A DNA stretch of 64,000 bases, taken from the NCBI RefSeq assembly GCF_037893015.1, contig NC_133666.1:619366974-619430973 (forward strand), given 5' to 3'. Made by a program: the position numbers and the translations under genes. This stretch comes from Macrotis lagotis. Taxonomy: Eukaryota > Chordata > Mammalia > Peramelemorphia > Peramelidae. The notes under the pieces were generated by a model. It saw only the letters and a list, made by a program, of their open reading frames with translations, had not been told where the DNA came from and did not search any database. This document shows, piece by piece, positions 21,390-32,815 of the stretch (position 1 is the stretch's first letter; each line of letters starts with the position of its first letter).

Positions 21390-21890
21390 GAAAGGTCAAA
21401 TGGGGAATGGTTGAATAAGTTATGGATGTGATGGAGTACTATTGTTCTTTAAGAAATCATGAGTGACCAGACTTTAGAGAAGCATGGAAAGACTGCCATG
21501 ATGAGATCTGAGTGAAGGAAGAAGAACCAAGAGAACATTGTTCACATTAGCAACAACATTGTGAGATGATCAACTACCATCCATATCCAGAGGAAAAAAC
21601 TAAGGATCCTGAAGGCAGAGCAAAGTATACTATGTTCAGTTTTTAAAGATTCTTTTATGTTTTGTCTCATGCTTTTCCCCTCTTAGTTCTAATTCCTCTT
21701 TTACAACATGACCAATATGGAATATATTAAAGCATGATTGTACATATACAACTTTTACCAGACTGTTCACTGTCATGGGGAAGAAAAAGTGGATAGAAGA
21801 AAAATATAGACCTCAAACTTGCAAGTGAACAAAGGTTGTAAATTATCTTTGCATGTAATTGGAAAAATAAAATAAAAGCATTTTTCTCTC
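21390..21890 (+). repeat. older L1 3' end
   Basis: GGGGAATGGTTGAATAAGTT, GAGAAGCATGGAAAGACTGC, AGAACCAAGAGAACATTGTT and a tail ending AAAAATAAAATAAAAGCA. It is opposite in orientation to the adjoining L1 and more diverged. Confidence 0.6.
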
Positions 21891-22489
21891 TTTGAGTCAA
21901 TGCTGATCAGTAAGGTTGCTCAATGCCCATTCTCCTATCTTCCCTTCCACTGTAATAGATCTTTCATGCTTCTAAATGTAAAATAATTTACCCCCTTCTA
22001 TCTTACCTTTCCTTCTATACTTGTAGTCTTTCTTATCTCTTAATTTTTTGTCATTCCTTCATATTCCCCTTATTTCTATATCCTGTGGCAATGTAAATTT
22101 CCTCTGGCTGTATGATTAATGATACATTTTTTTTTTAAATTACAAGTATCATCTTCTGGGATGTAAACACTTTAATTCTATTGAATCCCTTATATTTTCT
22201 TTTCTGATGAACATCAGAGCTAAACCAAAAATTTGACCCAGCCAATTTCTATTATTCCCCTTAACATATTCTATGTCCTAGGCAAACTTGCTGTTTCTTG
22301 AACTTATACTAATTCCCAACTCTTTACATTTGCACAGATTGTCCCATGTGTCTGGAATTCTTTCATTCTCTTCTTGATTACCCCCTATTCCCTTAGAATC
22401 CTCTCTCTTCAAATTATCTTATATTTATCTGACATCTCCCTAGCTCCTTAGGGAAGGGACTATTTCATTTTTCACTTTGTATCCCTATA

Positions 22490-23060
22490 CTAATTTTCTA
22501 TAAATCCTCAAAACTGACAGTAATCAAAGGCTTTAGTCAGATCTACAAACATTGTATACGGACCTTCTGGCGATTTTCCAGGACTAGTTAAGCAGCAAAC
22601 ACCATATTCACTATTCCTCAACCTTTTCTGAAGTCACACTGGTTCATCCAGGTGAAGGATCAGTCTATTGAGAAGGACTCTGCCAAGAATCTTGCCCGCA
22701 GTGACTAAAAGAGAAATGCCTCTGTGACAGTCACAGGACAATCTATTCCCTTTATGAAGATGAATAATGGAGGCATCCTTGAACTCCTGAGGTATAACCT
22801 CCTTATACCATATTACCTGGAAAATTTCTGTCAGTTTTTGTATGAACAATGTCCCCTCCCCTCACTCCCAGATCTCAGCTGGAATAGAATCAGCACCAGG
22901 TGTTTTGCCTCAGGAAAGGAACCTAATGGCCTTCAAAACCTTTTCAGTTGGAGTTTCAGCTGTGGACTGATTGACTTCAACTTGAGGTCAGTGACTTCTG
23001 CATTGATTGATGATAGTAGGTTAAGAAAATTATGAAAGTGTTCAGTCCATCTCTTTAGGA
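22490..23060 (-). pseudogene. reverse transcriptase remnant of an RTE-like LINE
   Basis: The minus strand reads GKTPGADSIPAEI, then (22634-22849) KEVIPQEFKDASIIHLHKGN, CHRGISLLVTAGKILGRVLL and NRLILHLDEPV, then DQCDFRKG, NMVFAA and, after a frame change, DLTKAFDY. These are fingers and palm motifs of a non-L1 LINE reverse transcriptase. The catalytic FADD-type box was not found. It is probably the same family as the endonuclease remnant at 13.4 kb; the clade name is uncertain. Confidence 0.7.
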
Positions 23061-23279
23061 TCATGTCTCTATCATTAATCAGTGTCATTGAGTATCCTGC
23101 ATCTAAGTTCACTTGTACTTTAGGGTTAACCTCTTATTGGAGCAATAAAGAGGAAGTATGGCATAGAATAGGTATGTTCAACCCATGTGACCATATGAGG
23201 TCCTCAAAGCTCAACTCTTTTAAATTATTATACTCATTGATAATATGGGTTACATTGTAGTCATAGATAAATATTAAAT

Positions 23280-24190
23280 TTTATATGCATCACTCGACAA
23301 GTTTTTGTTAGGTGACATGACCCAGAAATTGGACACATGTACACTGCAGAGTATAAGTCCTGGAGCCAGAAGATCTGTCTCTAACACTAGCTGTGGATTT
23401 GGGGCAGCAACTTTGTTTCTGAGGTGATGACACCTGTACTTTCCTCATAAGATTGTTGTAACCTAATGTTCTGTGTTCTTAATAATTAAAGTGAGCTCTG
23501 TATGAATCCCATTTGGGGGTAGTTGGGATCTAGGTTTTAGAAATAAAATGCAAAACAATAGGGGCTAAATTTATATCCTAATGTAATGTTTTTTATTTAT
23601 ACTATTTTATCTATGATACAGATTATTAATAAATTCATTAAATATTCACCTAGTCCAACCTTTCCCCTAAACCAAAATCCTCTGCACATAATCTTCACAT
23701 GGTCATCCATTCTTTGCTTGATGGGTTTCAGTTAGAAGGACCTCGTTTCCTCCAGAGATGATTCATTTCATTTTTAAACAATTGTTTAGATATGGTGAAC
23801 TGAAGACTGTCTTTCTGTAATTTATATTCATTGGTCTTAGATCAGCCTTTTAGAGTCAGGTAGAACAAGTTTAAATTTCATCAAGAATGTTTCTTCACAT
23901 ACACCTCTCCCATCTATCTGTGCCTTGGTCTCACCCTTACTCTAAGCCCCTCAGCTTGACACACCTCTGTCTCCCTGCCCTTGTCTAGGCTTGCTGAATT
24001 CAGCAAAGCAGTCTATGCCCATAAATACTATTTATATCTCATTTCCTAATTAAAAAATTCAAATTTCCTTAAACTTTATTTGGCATCATACTTTAGAGGA
24101 AAGCAACTACTTTAATCTCTTCATTTTACAGATGAGAAAACTGAAACTGAGAAAGAAGTGGATGAGATAAAAATCCATTTTAAAAAAATA
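23280..24190. other. intergenic, only faint repeat traces
   Basis: A possible old MIR at 23330-23480 (CCTCATAAGATTGTTGTAAC) and another at 24105-24170 (ATTTTACAGATGAGAAAACT); otherwise nothing recognised. Confidence 0.5.
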
Positions 24191-24446
24191 TTGAGAGACT
24201 CTTCTGAGCAAAAAGAAAAAAAAGTTTATTTTGACTTTTCTCGAGAGAAGGGCACACTCCAAGTCTCACAAAGGTAAGTGAAGATCAAGGAGCTGCCCTG
24301 AGGTGACAGTCAAGCCAAATTATATGGCCTAATGCAATCCCTCCTCTTCCCTATCCTCTCTCTCTGTTGATTCGTCAGTTAGTCTTCAGTTACATTCTAC
24401 TCATGAAAATCTACCCCAGCAACAAAGAAAAGAATTGAAAGGTTTT
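24191..24446 (-). repeat. possible solo LTR remnant
   Basis: Begins TGAGAGACTC. On the minus strand it has AAAATAAAC about 35 bases from that end and an overall R-U5-like layout. No clean TSD was found, so the call is weak. Confidence 0.3.
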
Positions 24447-24769
24447 CAAAAAATATTACCTCACCACGCAGTTGGTGAGAATATCAAAAAGACTTTTCAT
24501 GACCTTCTATGTCTATCTGAATGAAATAATGTCTGAGTATGCAAGATCTTCTACAATCCTCCTAGTCAGTAAAAATAACCATCATCAAACAAGAGGTTTA
24601 TGAGCTTCTTTGGAGCATAAGGTTTTTTCATAGGAAAAGTCTACTATCCTTCTAGTAATCAGTAAAAGTAGTCTTATCAAAAGGAAGGTGAGTCTCCTAT
24701 TGGAATATAAGGGGCTTTCTTCTAGAAATAGTTTAAGAATAATAGTTTGTTCTTTCTTTAATATTTCTT

Positions 24770-24921
24770 TATTTCTTTATTTAGTTTTTTGCAAGGCAAT
24801 GGGGTTAAATGGCTTGCCCAAGGCCACACAGCTAAATGTGTCTGAGGCCAGATTTGGACTCGGGTAGGGTATTCCTGACTCCAGGGCTGGTGCTCAATCC
24901 ACTATGTCACCTAGCTGCCCC
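24770..24921 (-). repeat. tRNA-derived SINE
   Basis: Antisense. The exact 16-base TSD TTCTTTAATATTTCTT lies at 24754-24769 and 24922-24937. Confidence 0.95.
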
Positions 24922-25107
24922 TTCTTTAATATTTCTTAACCCTGGGAGGACTTCACTAGAAATATTAACCCTGAAATGGTTTTATTGGAAATAGTCTACT
25001 CAGAAATTACTTGTCAAAGATCACACTGGTAACCAATGGCAAATTTGTATTTTCATCCCAGGTCCTCTGATTCCATTAGTCATAACTTCTGTTCAGTATT
25101 ATTATTT

Positions 25108-25257
25108 TTTACATTTTATTTATTTAGGGCAAATGGGGTTAAATGACTTTCCCAAGGTCACACAGCTAGGCAATTATTAAGTGTCTGGGTCCAAATTTGA
25201 ATTCAGGTCCTCCTGAGTCCAGGGCCAGTGCTCTATCTACTGTGTCACCTAGCTGCC
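25108..25257 (-). repeat. tRNA-derived SINE
   Basis: Antisense copy; GGGCAAATGGGGTTAAATGA to GTGTCACCTAGCTGCCCCC. The flanks are AT-rich and the TSD is unclear. Confidence 0.88.
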
Positions 25258-25647
25258 CCCTTCATGTTATTTTTTAAAATAAGGAATTCTCTAGTGTTGA
25301 ATAAGATTTAGTGAAATGGGAATTTCGGTTGGGGGGGAGAAGGCTGATAATTTAGGGATACTGAACATTCTGTGGAATAGGGATAGATAAAAGGCTTATT
25401 GAGAAATTTAAGGAAGTATAGAAAGAGACCCTAGAAAATGAACAAGATATTTTTGAAGAAATGTGAAGCAATGAAAAACTTCTACATCTAACTTCTACAT
25501 CTATACCACAGTGCTCTAATCCTTGTCTTCTCTTTTCCCCCTGAATAACTGATATTTATTTTTAAATGATAGTTAGAACAGGATACTAGCACAAAATTTA
25601 AGAAAGCAATTGATCCACATATTCATTATCAGCTTCAATGAATTTTT

Positions 25648-25786
25648 TTTTGGCAAGGCAATGGGATTAAGTGACTTGCCCAAGGTCACACAGCTAGGTA
25701 ATTATTAAGTGTCTGAGGCTGAATTTGAACTCAAGTCGACTTGACTCCAGGGCCAGTGCTCTATCCACTGTGCCACCTAGTTGCCC
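25648..25786 (-). repeat. tRNA-derived SINE
   Basis: Antisense. TSD CTTCAMTGAATTTTT at 25633-25647 and 25787-25801 with one mismatch. Confidence 0.92.
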
Positions 25787-25804
25787 CTTCACTGAATTTT
25801 TGAG

Positions 25805-26980
25805 AAAGGTGCACTAAACACATATGAATGCAGATGATCTCTCTACCATTAATCTTTCAGGCAAATAAATTTTTGTAGCATTTCCACTTCAGTTTTATCA
25901 TGTCATCTTAAAAAGACAACTATGATTCAATTTAAAATTCAAGTCTTAAAAATACTTTTAAAAATCCACTTTGTCCTAAATATTAAACATTATTCTCTAC
26001 TTTGCATTTTTAAAAAACTCAAATTACAATTAGTGAGATCATATGACACATCACAAATGTCAGCTGTCTTCTCTTTTTTGATCAGTTAATTCAACTGAGA
26101 TTGTATTATGTAAGTTTTGCTGTGCAATTAAAGTAAAGAACATAATAAAACCAAAAACAGATGCTTTGCAATAGAAATGTGCAGTAATGTTTTCCTCCTT
26201 TCAGAGGAGCATGACAAAGGAAGTCTTCTACTTCCTTTAGCTTTTCTCCTGGTTGCTATTTTTAGACCTAGAGCGGTAGAAGGTAGCTGGTGAAGAGCAC
26301 ATTTATCTATCTGTGAGATTTCTCTCCATTTCAGGAATTTTTTCCTTCCTAGGAAGGTGTTCACTAGTAAATTAATCATCATTTCTTTAGATACCGTGGC
26401 TCAGTTTTGCGAATAATCACATTAGAGAAGAACAAGGAAAAAAGAAAAAAAAAACTGGAGAAGAGTCATGTTTGTAACAAGGATCAGAAAGAGAAGTAGA
26501 AAATGGTCAGTTTGATTATTTATTGCCAAATTTTACTAAGGCCTGTCCTTATACTATAGTAAAAGGGAAGGACATTCTTTTTTTGTCTCTTTTCTAATTT
26601 TAGTCCCTACTCTAGAACTCAGAGCTCAGACTAGAAGTAGTATAACTATAGTTCTTTCATACAATGGCCTAGGAAGTAGATCATTAAAAATTCTATGAGA
26701 CAATGCACTCTAAATATTAGATGTACAAATGGACTCATGTAACACAACTTACTTATAAGTTGATTATTCTATGATCAAATGAGGAAAACAGACAACATTA
26801 ACCCCAGAAGTTCTGAGGAAAAGCAAACAGTGAAGGATGGAATAAAAAGGAAAAACTTTCAGACTTGAACTTAACAGAGCTTCTTGGTGGCTGGAGCTTT
26901 CCACACAGTCATTACATGCTCAAGATACATTTGGGATTCTCTCTAATGCTGTTTTAACTTTAAAGGAACTTTGTCCATTG
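25805..26980. other. intergenic, nothing recognised
   Basis: AT-rich sequence. An open stretch on the minus strand at 26128-26382 has no recognisable domain and no splice support. Confidence 0.5.
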
Positions 26981-26984
26981 TGAA

Positions 26985-27540
<556 letters not shown>

Positions 27541-27984
27541 TAAGATGTCTCAATAAATGGTACATCACTCTCAAGGTGGGAGAGGGACCCTGAAACCCCC
27601 AAATACTAGATGTTATATGCACTTTCAAAGGCTTTGTTCCTGTCCCTTGACACCAGTCATTGGCTGGGATCACAAATCTAATTGATACATTTACCACCCC
27701 CCTCATACGATTTCCCCACTTTGCTCATTATACTAATGAGGAAGAACAGCAACTTCCTTCTCCAGAGGCAAGGGACAATAGCACAGTCTCCCAATCAGCC
27801 TATATAAAGTTATTTAACTTTTTCCTTTTGTCTTAACTCTCTCCTTCCTGTAAACAGGTTGACATCTCTTGAGTTTCCATTCTATAATGTATTATTCTCA
27901 CAGATATCTGTGAGATTCTGGCAATAATAACTTTTCTCACCCTTGTGAAAGTAAAACACTTGATTCTTTCCCACGGTAGCAAGG

Positions 27985-28150
27985 TATAATGGAAAGATCC
28001 TTGGTTTGGAGTCCACTGTTACCATTTACTTATGTGACTTTGGGCAAGATATTTAACCTCACCGAGCCTCAGTTTCCTTACCTACAAAATGAAGATATTA
28101 AATTGGATGATCCCTCAAGATCCATTCCAGCTTTCAACATATGATCCTGA
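27985..28150 (+). repeat. MIR/CORE-SINE-like element
   Basis: TATGTGACTTTGGGCAAGAT, CTCAGTTTCCTTACCTACAA and a GGATGATCCCTCAAGATCCA end, in sense order. Confidence 0.65.
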
Positions 28151-28303
28151 AGACCAAATGCTCTTCACGTGTACCTGCATACATGAACATACTGTACAGT
28201 TCTATTTACCTTTTCCTTCCTTTTCTCTCTGAATGGTGCAGCCAATTCTTCCTGGATTCCTGGGGTGGAAAATTGTTCCAGGAATTGTAGGTATATGCTG
28301 TTT

Positions 28304-28430
28304 CGGGGTATGTGCCATTCGAGGATGTGGCTGTGTATCACAAGGAAAGAATGGAAGCATCTAGATTCTTTTCAAAGGGATCTGTACAGGGATATGGTGC
28401 TGGAGAATTATGGGAACTTGGTCTACCTGG
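28304..28430 (+). pseudogene. KRAB-A pseudoexon
   Basis: Two frames together spell a KRAB A-box: FEDVAVY at 28318-28338, then, after an apparent two-base deletion, RKEWKHLDSFQRDLYRDMVL followed by ENYGNLVYLG and a GTAAGA donor at 28431. The usual CAG acceptor is TCG here. KRAB A recruits TRIM28 to silence chromatin, but this copy cannot encode a normal domain. It would be the 5' part of the locus continued by the KRAB-B exon at 36.0 kb and the finger exon at 37.9 kb. Confidence 0.82.
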
Positions 28431-28999
28431 GTAAGAACTATTTCCCTGTGTTAAAAACTGTGACCTATGAGCCTCTCTTTCCTAGTATCATGATTTCATC
28501 TGTCTTGGAAATGACCCAGTATGGAAATTTATTTTGTATCTATCTAGTAGATAACCTAGTTATTTAATAACCTTCCTCCTAGACTGCCCCCACTAGCTAT
28601 GCCACAGATGAATCCTGCCTCTCTGGAAATTCTACCTCTTAATGACTGATTCTTACATTCTCAGATCCTTGAGGGCAGGGGTGGATTTTGCCTTTCTTCA
28701 AATTCTGCTTTAGCACAGCAATTTGTAGGCATTTAATAAATGTTTGGTCTCTGACTTAACCAGTGCAGAGCTATAACTTAATTTAGAGAGCTGCCTGGGC
28801 TGAATTGCTAGCATGTGTCAGAAGCAGAGTTTGAACCCAGGACTTTCTGACTCCCAAGCTAGTCAACTCCAACCCTACCCATTACATCAGGATTTCTTAA
28901 CCTGGGGTCAGTAAAATTAAAATATTTTAATATCTATTTCAATATAATTGATTTCCTTTGTAATTCTAAGTGTTTTATGCATTAAAAAGCTTTATTTGG

Positions 29000-29131
29000 G
29001 GGACAGTTAAGTGGTGCAGTGGATAGAGAACCAGTCCTGGAGTCAGGAGGACCGGAGTTCAAATATGACCTCAGACACTTAATTACCTGACTGTGTGACC
29101 CTGAGCACTTAACCTCATTGCCTTGGGGGTC
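29000..29131 (+). repeat. SINE nested in the hAT fossil
   Basis: Sense copy. The 16-base TSD AAAAAGCWTTATTTGG lies at 28984-28999 and 29132-29147, one mismatch. Confidence 0.92.
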
Positions 29132-29171
29132 AAAAAGCATTATTTGGAGGAGTCCATAGTTTTCACATTTC

Positions 29172-29532
29172 TGAAAGGTCAAAAGGTGAACCCTCAGTAA
29201 AAAGGAAGATTGCACAATACATGGTAGTGAATGCAAAGCTGTTTATTTAAATAAGGAACAGTGGGCTGAATCCAAGCCAACTCCAGCAGCAGGTAGTGAG
29301 GAGAGCAAGTCTTTTTATAGGGTTTTGGATATAGGCAGCAGTGTGCTATGGTTTCTATAGGAACTGGGAGGTATTGGGGTCTCCTTGGAGGATTTGTTTT
29401 GTTTGGGGGGTTCACCAAGATGAGATCGTGCATTGCTTGGAGTTTCTATTGAGTTTAGGGTTCATGTCCTTAGGAAAGGATAATCAATGGGGCTTTACTA
29501 GTTAACAATGAAATTTAGTCCTGGATCCAACA
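29172..29532 (-). mobile_element. solo LTR of an endogenous retrovirus
   Basis: 361 bases with TG...CA ends and an exact 5-base TSD ATTTC (29167-29171 and 29533-29537). Minus-strand reading gives a TATAAAAAG box (complement at 29311-29319) and AATAAA (complement at 29242-29247) in promoter-to-poly(A) order. No internal viral sequence remains, so it arose by LTR-LTR recombination. A 5-base TSD fits several ERV classes; the family is unassigned. Confidence 0.8.
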
Positions 29533-29822
29533 ATTTCCAAAGGAGTCTGTTTATGATGCACAAAAAAGTTAAGAACCCCTATGTTCCATGCTGCCTCTTG
29601 CTAATAATAATAAAACTCAAATGCATCTTAAGACTTGCTTGCTTCAAAATAATCTTGTTAGGTAGCTAGTTCAATAAATTTGTACAGTTCTTGATCTTAA
29701 GGAGTAGAAACCCAATCTTATACCACAGTCAAGTTCCTAGTAATGCAAATGATGAATCCTGTGAAGTGGACATATTATTCAAATTTGCACTGTATAACTC
29801 CTTTGGGATAAAAGGAATTACC

Positions 29823-29915
29823 ATAGCTATTAAGTGTCTGAGGCTAAATTTGAACTCAGGAAGATAAGTCTTCCTGATTCCTAGTGCTCTATCCATTCAG
29901 CCACCTAGCTGTTAG
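29823..29915 (-). repeat. partial SINE
   Basis: Antisense: TTAAGTGTCTGAGGCTAAAT to ATCCATTCAGCCACCTAGCT. Confidence 0.8.
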
Positions 29916-30197
29916 GATGCATTCCTCACATTAAATGGTACTGTACTAGTACTTAAATATTAGCTGTACTTAAATTTAACTCCATAGGGTTCATTTAAAA
30001 TATATAAACTCTCTGTTGGACAGGCTATTTCTATTCTAGATGCACCTGCTTCTTCTTGTTATCCTACCTTTACCATTCTTCTAGAGTTGCATATTTATCT
30101 AATTGGTACCTATTCACTTATGACATTGGATTGGGCTTGTGGTAAATGTTTAGTTGGACTTTCAGGGAAAAATACATATGTACACAGTTTTGATGTT

Positions 30198-30346
30198 TGT
30201 TTGGTTGGTTTTTTGAAAAGCAATGGAGTTGTGACTTGCCCAAGGTCACATAGCAGGTAATTATTAAGTGTCTGAGGTCAGATTTGAACTCAAGTCCTCC
30301 TGAGTCCAAGGTCAGTGCTCTATCCACTGCACCACCTAGCTGCCCC
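30198..30346 (-). repeat. tRNA-derived SINE
   Basis: Antisense copy with imperfect flanking repeat CATATGYACACASTTTT at about 30175 and 30347. Confidence 0.9.
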
Positions 30347-30427
30347 CATATGCACACACTTTTAAGTTTAAGCAGTAAAACATTGTCTTAATTTGTTTTT
30401 GAGGTGTAAATATTTACACTGAAATTT

Positions 30428-30485
30428 TTTTTTAGGTTTTTTTTTTTTGCAAGGCAAATGGGGTTAAGTGGCTTGCCCAAGGCCC
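30428..30485 (-). repeat. severely 5'-truncated SINE
   Basis: Only the last ~58 bases of the SINE are present. Near-identical flanks TACACTGAAATTT (30415-30427) and TACACTGAAAATTT (30486-30499) show it inserted in this truncated form. Confidence 0.85.
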
Positions 30486-31029
30486 TACACTGAAAATTTA
30501 ACAGTTGTTTAAAACTGGCTTCAGCACATTCCTGCATCAGAGACATATCTGAACAGGATCTTACTTTTCTCTCTATAAAATATCTGACCTTCTTCAACAT
30601 ATCTAAAAGCCTCATTGTATGTGACAGCATGGGTGTGTCCATACCAAACAGAGGCCAGGCTGGGGCATAAGCTGGATACTGGGACTCATGAGAAACTTTC
30701 GATTGAGCCATGGACCCCCTTCTTCTGATGTGATCTCAAGCAAGACCTCAACTGCCCTACCAACCATGCACAAAAGAATCCCACCTCTCCAGAAAATCAG
30801 TTGTATTTTTGTTTCTCCAAGACTGACTCTAATGTGATCTTTCCTTCAACTTCTTTCTTTGCTCTCTCCTCCCTGGATGCCTCAATTTAAGCACCAATCC
30901 CTCATTCAAATTAATATGTACCAGATAAAGGCTTATTGCTTGGACCAATTGGTCCAGCTGGCCTACTTCTGAGGAAATCTCCTAGTTTCCCAAAGTAGCC
31001 ACAGTGGACTAGGACAGTGGCAGAGCCAA

Positions 31030-31579
31030 GCAAGCATTTAATAAGCACCTACTAAGTGCTAATCAGGTAATAAACATTTATTAAGCACTGTGCTAAGCAC
31101 AAAACATAGTCCCTGCCCTCAAAGTGGTCCCAGTCTAAGAGGGGAGGCAACATGCCAACAGCTTTGTACAAATAAGATATATACAGGATAAATCAGAGAA
31201 AAATAGAAGAAAAGCATTAGCAATGAAGGGGATAGACGAAAGGATTCTTCTTGTAGAAGATAGAATTTTAGTTGAGACTTGAAGAAAGCCAGGAATCAGG
31301 AGTAAAGAGGGAGAGCCATACCAGGCATGGGGTCAGCCAGGAAAAATGCCCAGAGTGTCCATGTGCCAAATGGGAGATATAAAATACTCTTTCAAGAAGC
31401 TTACATTTTAAGTGGAGAGATAATAGGTACATATATGCAGTGTGTACAGAAGAAATATGAAGAGAATAAATATAAATTTTTAGGGATAGAGGACTCTAGC
31501 AGTTCAGGAGAATCAAGAAGGACTTCATGGAGAAGGCAGTACTTGAATTGTGTATTGAAGAATGGGAGAACAAGAATTT
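31030..31579 (-). repeat. L2-like LINE, left part
   Basis: AACATTTATTAAGCACTGTG, AGTCCCTGCCCTCAAAGTGG, then GATATATACAGGATAAATC and a GGACTTCATGGAGAAGGCAG stretch. It continues at 35058 across a HAL1-like insertion. The open stretch at 31327-31641 is repeat, not a gene. Confidence 0.6.
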
Positions 31580-31616
31580 ATTTATTTATTTTTTTAATTT
31601 TTAAAAATTTTCTCAG

Positions 31617-31765
31617 GGCAGCTAGGTGGTGCCATAGATAGAGCACCGGCCCTGGAGTCAGGAGGACCTGAGTTCAAATTTGACCTCAGACACATAATAA
31701 TTACCTAGCTGTGTGGCCTTGGGGAAGCCACTTAACCCCATTGCTTGCAAAAAATTAAAAAAAAT
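31617..31765 (+). repeat. SINE in the A-tail of the HAL1-like element
   Basis: Sense copy GGGCAGCTAGGTGGTGCCAT to CCCCATTGCTTGCAAAAAAT, placed in the T-rich 3' end of the host element. Confidence 0.9.
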
Positions 31766-32080
31766 TTCTTTATTTTATTTATGCATTACTAAAATAGTCT
31801 TGTTTAAGAGTAAACACAAAACCCCTTCCCCACAAAAATATAAAACCTCATGAGAAATAAAGTAAGAAAGAAGAAAAAAATGTGTTTCAGTCTGTGTTCT
31901 GATACCATCTCTGTCTTGGGTGGATAATATTCTTTATCATAAGTCCATCATAGAAGTTGCTTCCATATTTTCCCACAGTTGCTGTTGCTGATTTATAATT
32001 CCCACCATCCATTCCTCCCCACTGCCATCTATTATATTTTATCTCTCATTTCACTCTGTCCCTCTTCAAAAATGTGCTAT

Positions 32081-32229
32081 GGGGCAACCAAGTGGTGCAG
32101 CAGACAAAGCACTGGTCCTGGGGCCAAGAGGTCCTAAGTCTACATCCCACCCCAGAGACCCAGCAACCACCCAGCCCCAAGGTCCCAGACAGGTCACCCA
32201 ATCCCACCACCTTGCAAAAAGTAAAAAAT
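32081..32229 (+). repeat. heavily substituted SINE (T-to-C and G-to-A biased)
   Basis: TSD AAAATGTGYTAT at 32069-32080 and 32230-32241 proves a normal insertion, and the A-rich tail is intact. The 138-base body aligns gap-free with neighbouring SINEs but differs at about 45 positions: 20 T-to-C, 10 G-to-A, 6 C-to-T, 3 A-to-G and 6 transversions (hand count). The tRNA-like B box is destroyed. Confidence 0.88.
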
Positions 32230-32384
32230 AAAATGTGTTATATCTGGCTATTCTCTCCTGTGATCTACCCTCTCCTCTATCATCCATATCCTTGCTCCCC
32301 TCCCCCATCCCCCTTCTCTCCTTTTTCTTCTAGATGTCCATACCCTATTGAGTGTATATGCTGTTTCTTCTCTGAGCTATTTCT

Positions 32385-32537
32385 TTTTTTTTAGGTTTTT
32401 GCAAGGCAAATGAGGTTAAGTGGCTTGCCCAAGGCCACACAGCTAGGTAATTGTTAAGTGTCTGAGACCAGATTTGAACCCAGGTACTCCTGACTCCAGG
32501 GCCAGTGTTTTATCCACTGTGCCACCTAGCTGCCCCA
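32385..32537 (-). repeat. SINE inside the HAL1-like element
   Basis: Antisense. TSD TCTCTGAGCYATTTCT at 32369-32384 and 32538-32553, one mismatch. Confidence 0.94.
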
Positions 32538-32674
32538 TCTCTGAGCCATTTCTGATGAGAATGAAGGCTCCCTCATTTCCCCTCACCTTTCCCCCTTCCA
32601 TACCATTGCAAAAGCTACATGAAATGTATTTTATATGAAATAACTTAGCCTATTCTACCTCTCCTTTCGCTCCC

Positions 32675-32815
32675 TTTTTTTTTAAAAAGGTTTTTGTAGG
32701 GCAATGGGGTTAAGTGGCTTGCCTAAGACCACATAGCTAGGTAATTATTAGATTTGAACTCAGGTACTCCTGGCTCCAGGGCCAGTGCTCTATTCACTGT
32801 GCCACCTAACCACCC
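32675..32815 (-). repeat. SINE inside the HAL1-like element
   Basis: Antisense copy lacking about 15 bases of its middle. CTCTCCTTTC flanks both sides. Confidence 0.9.

Larger units (their letters stand above)
28888..29580. mobile_element. hAT-like DNA transposon fossil with two nested insertions
   Basis: The left end TTCTTAACCTGGGG (28894-28907) is the inverted counterpart of the right end GTTAAGAACCCC (29568-29579). Between them are TTTCAATATAATTGATTTCC and TTTTATGCATTAAAAAGC. After removing the SINE and LTR below, the pieces read continuously. From memory this is the pattern of an ancient mammalian hAT-type MITE; the family name is not certain. Confidence 0.6.

Noticed and set aside
31327..31641. 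104-codon plus-strand open stretch
   Set aside because: Runs through L2-like repeat into a SINE, with no protein similarity.
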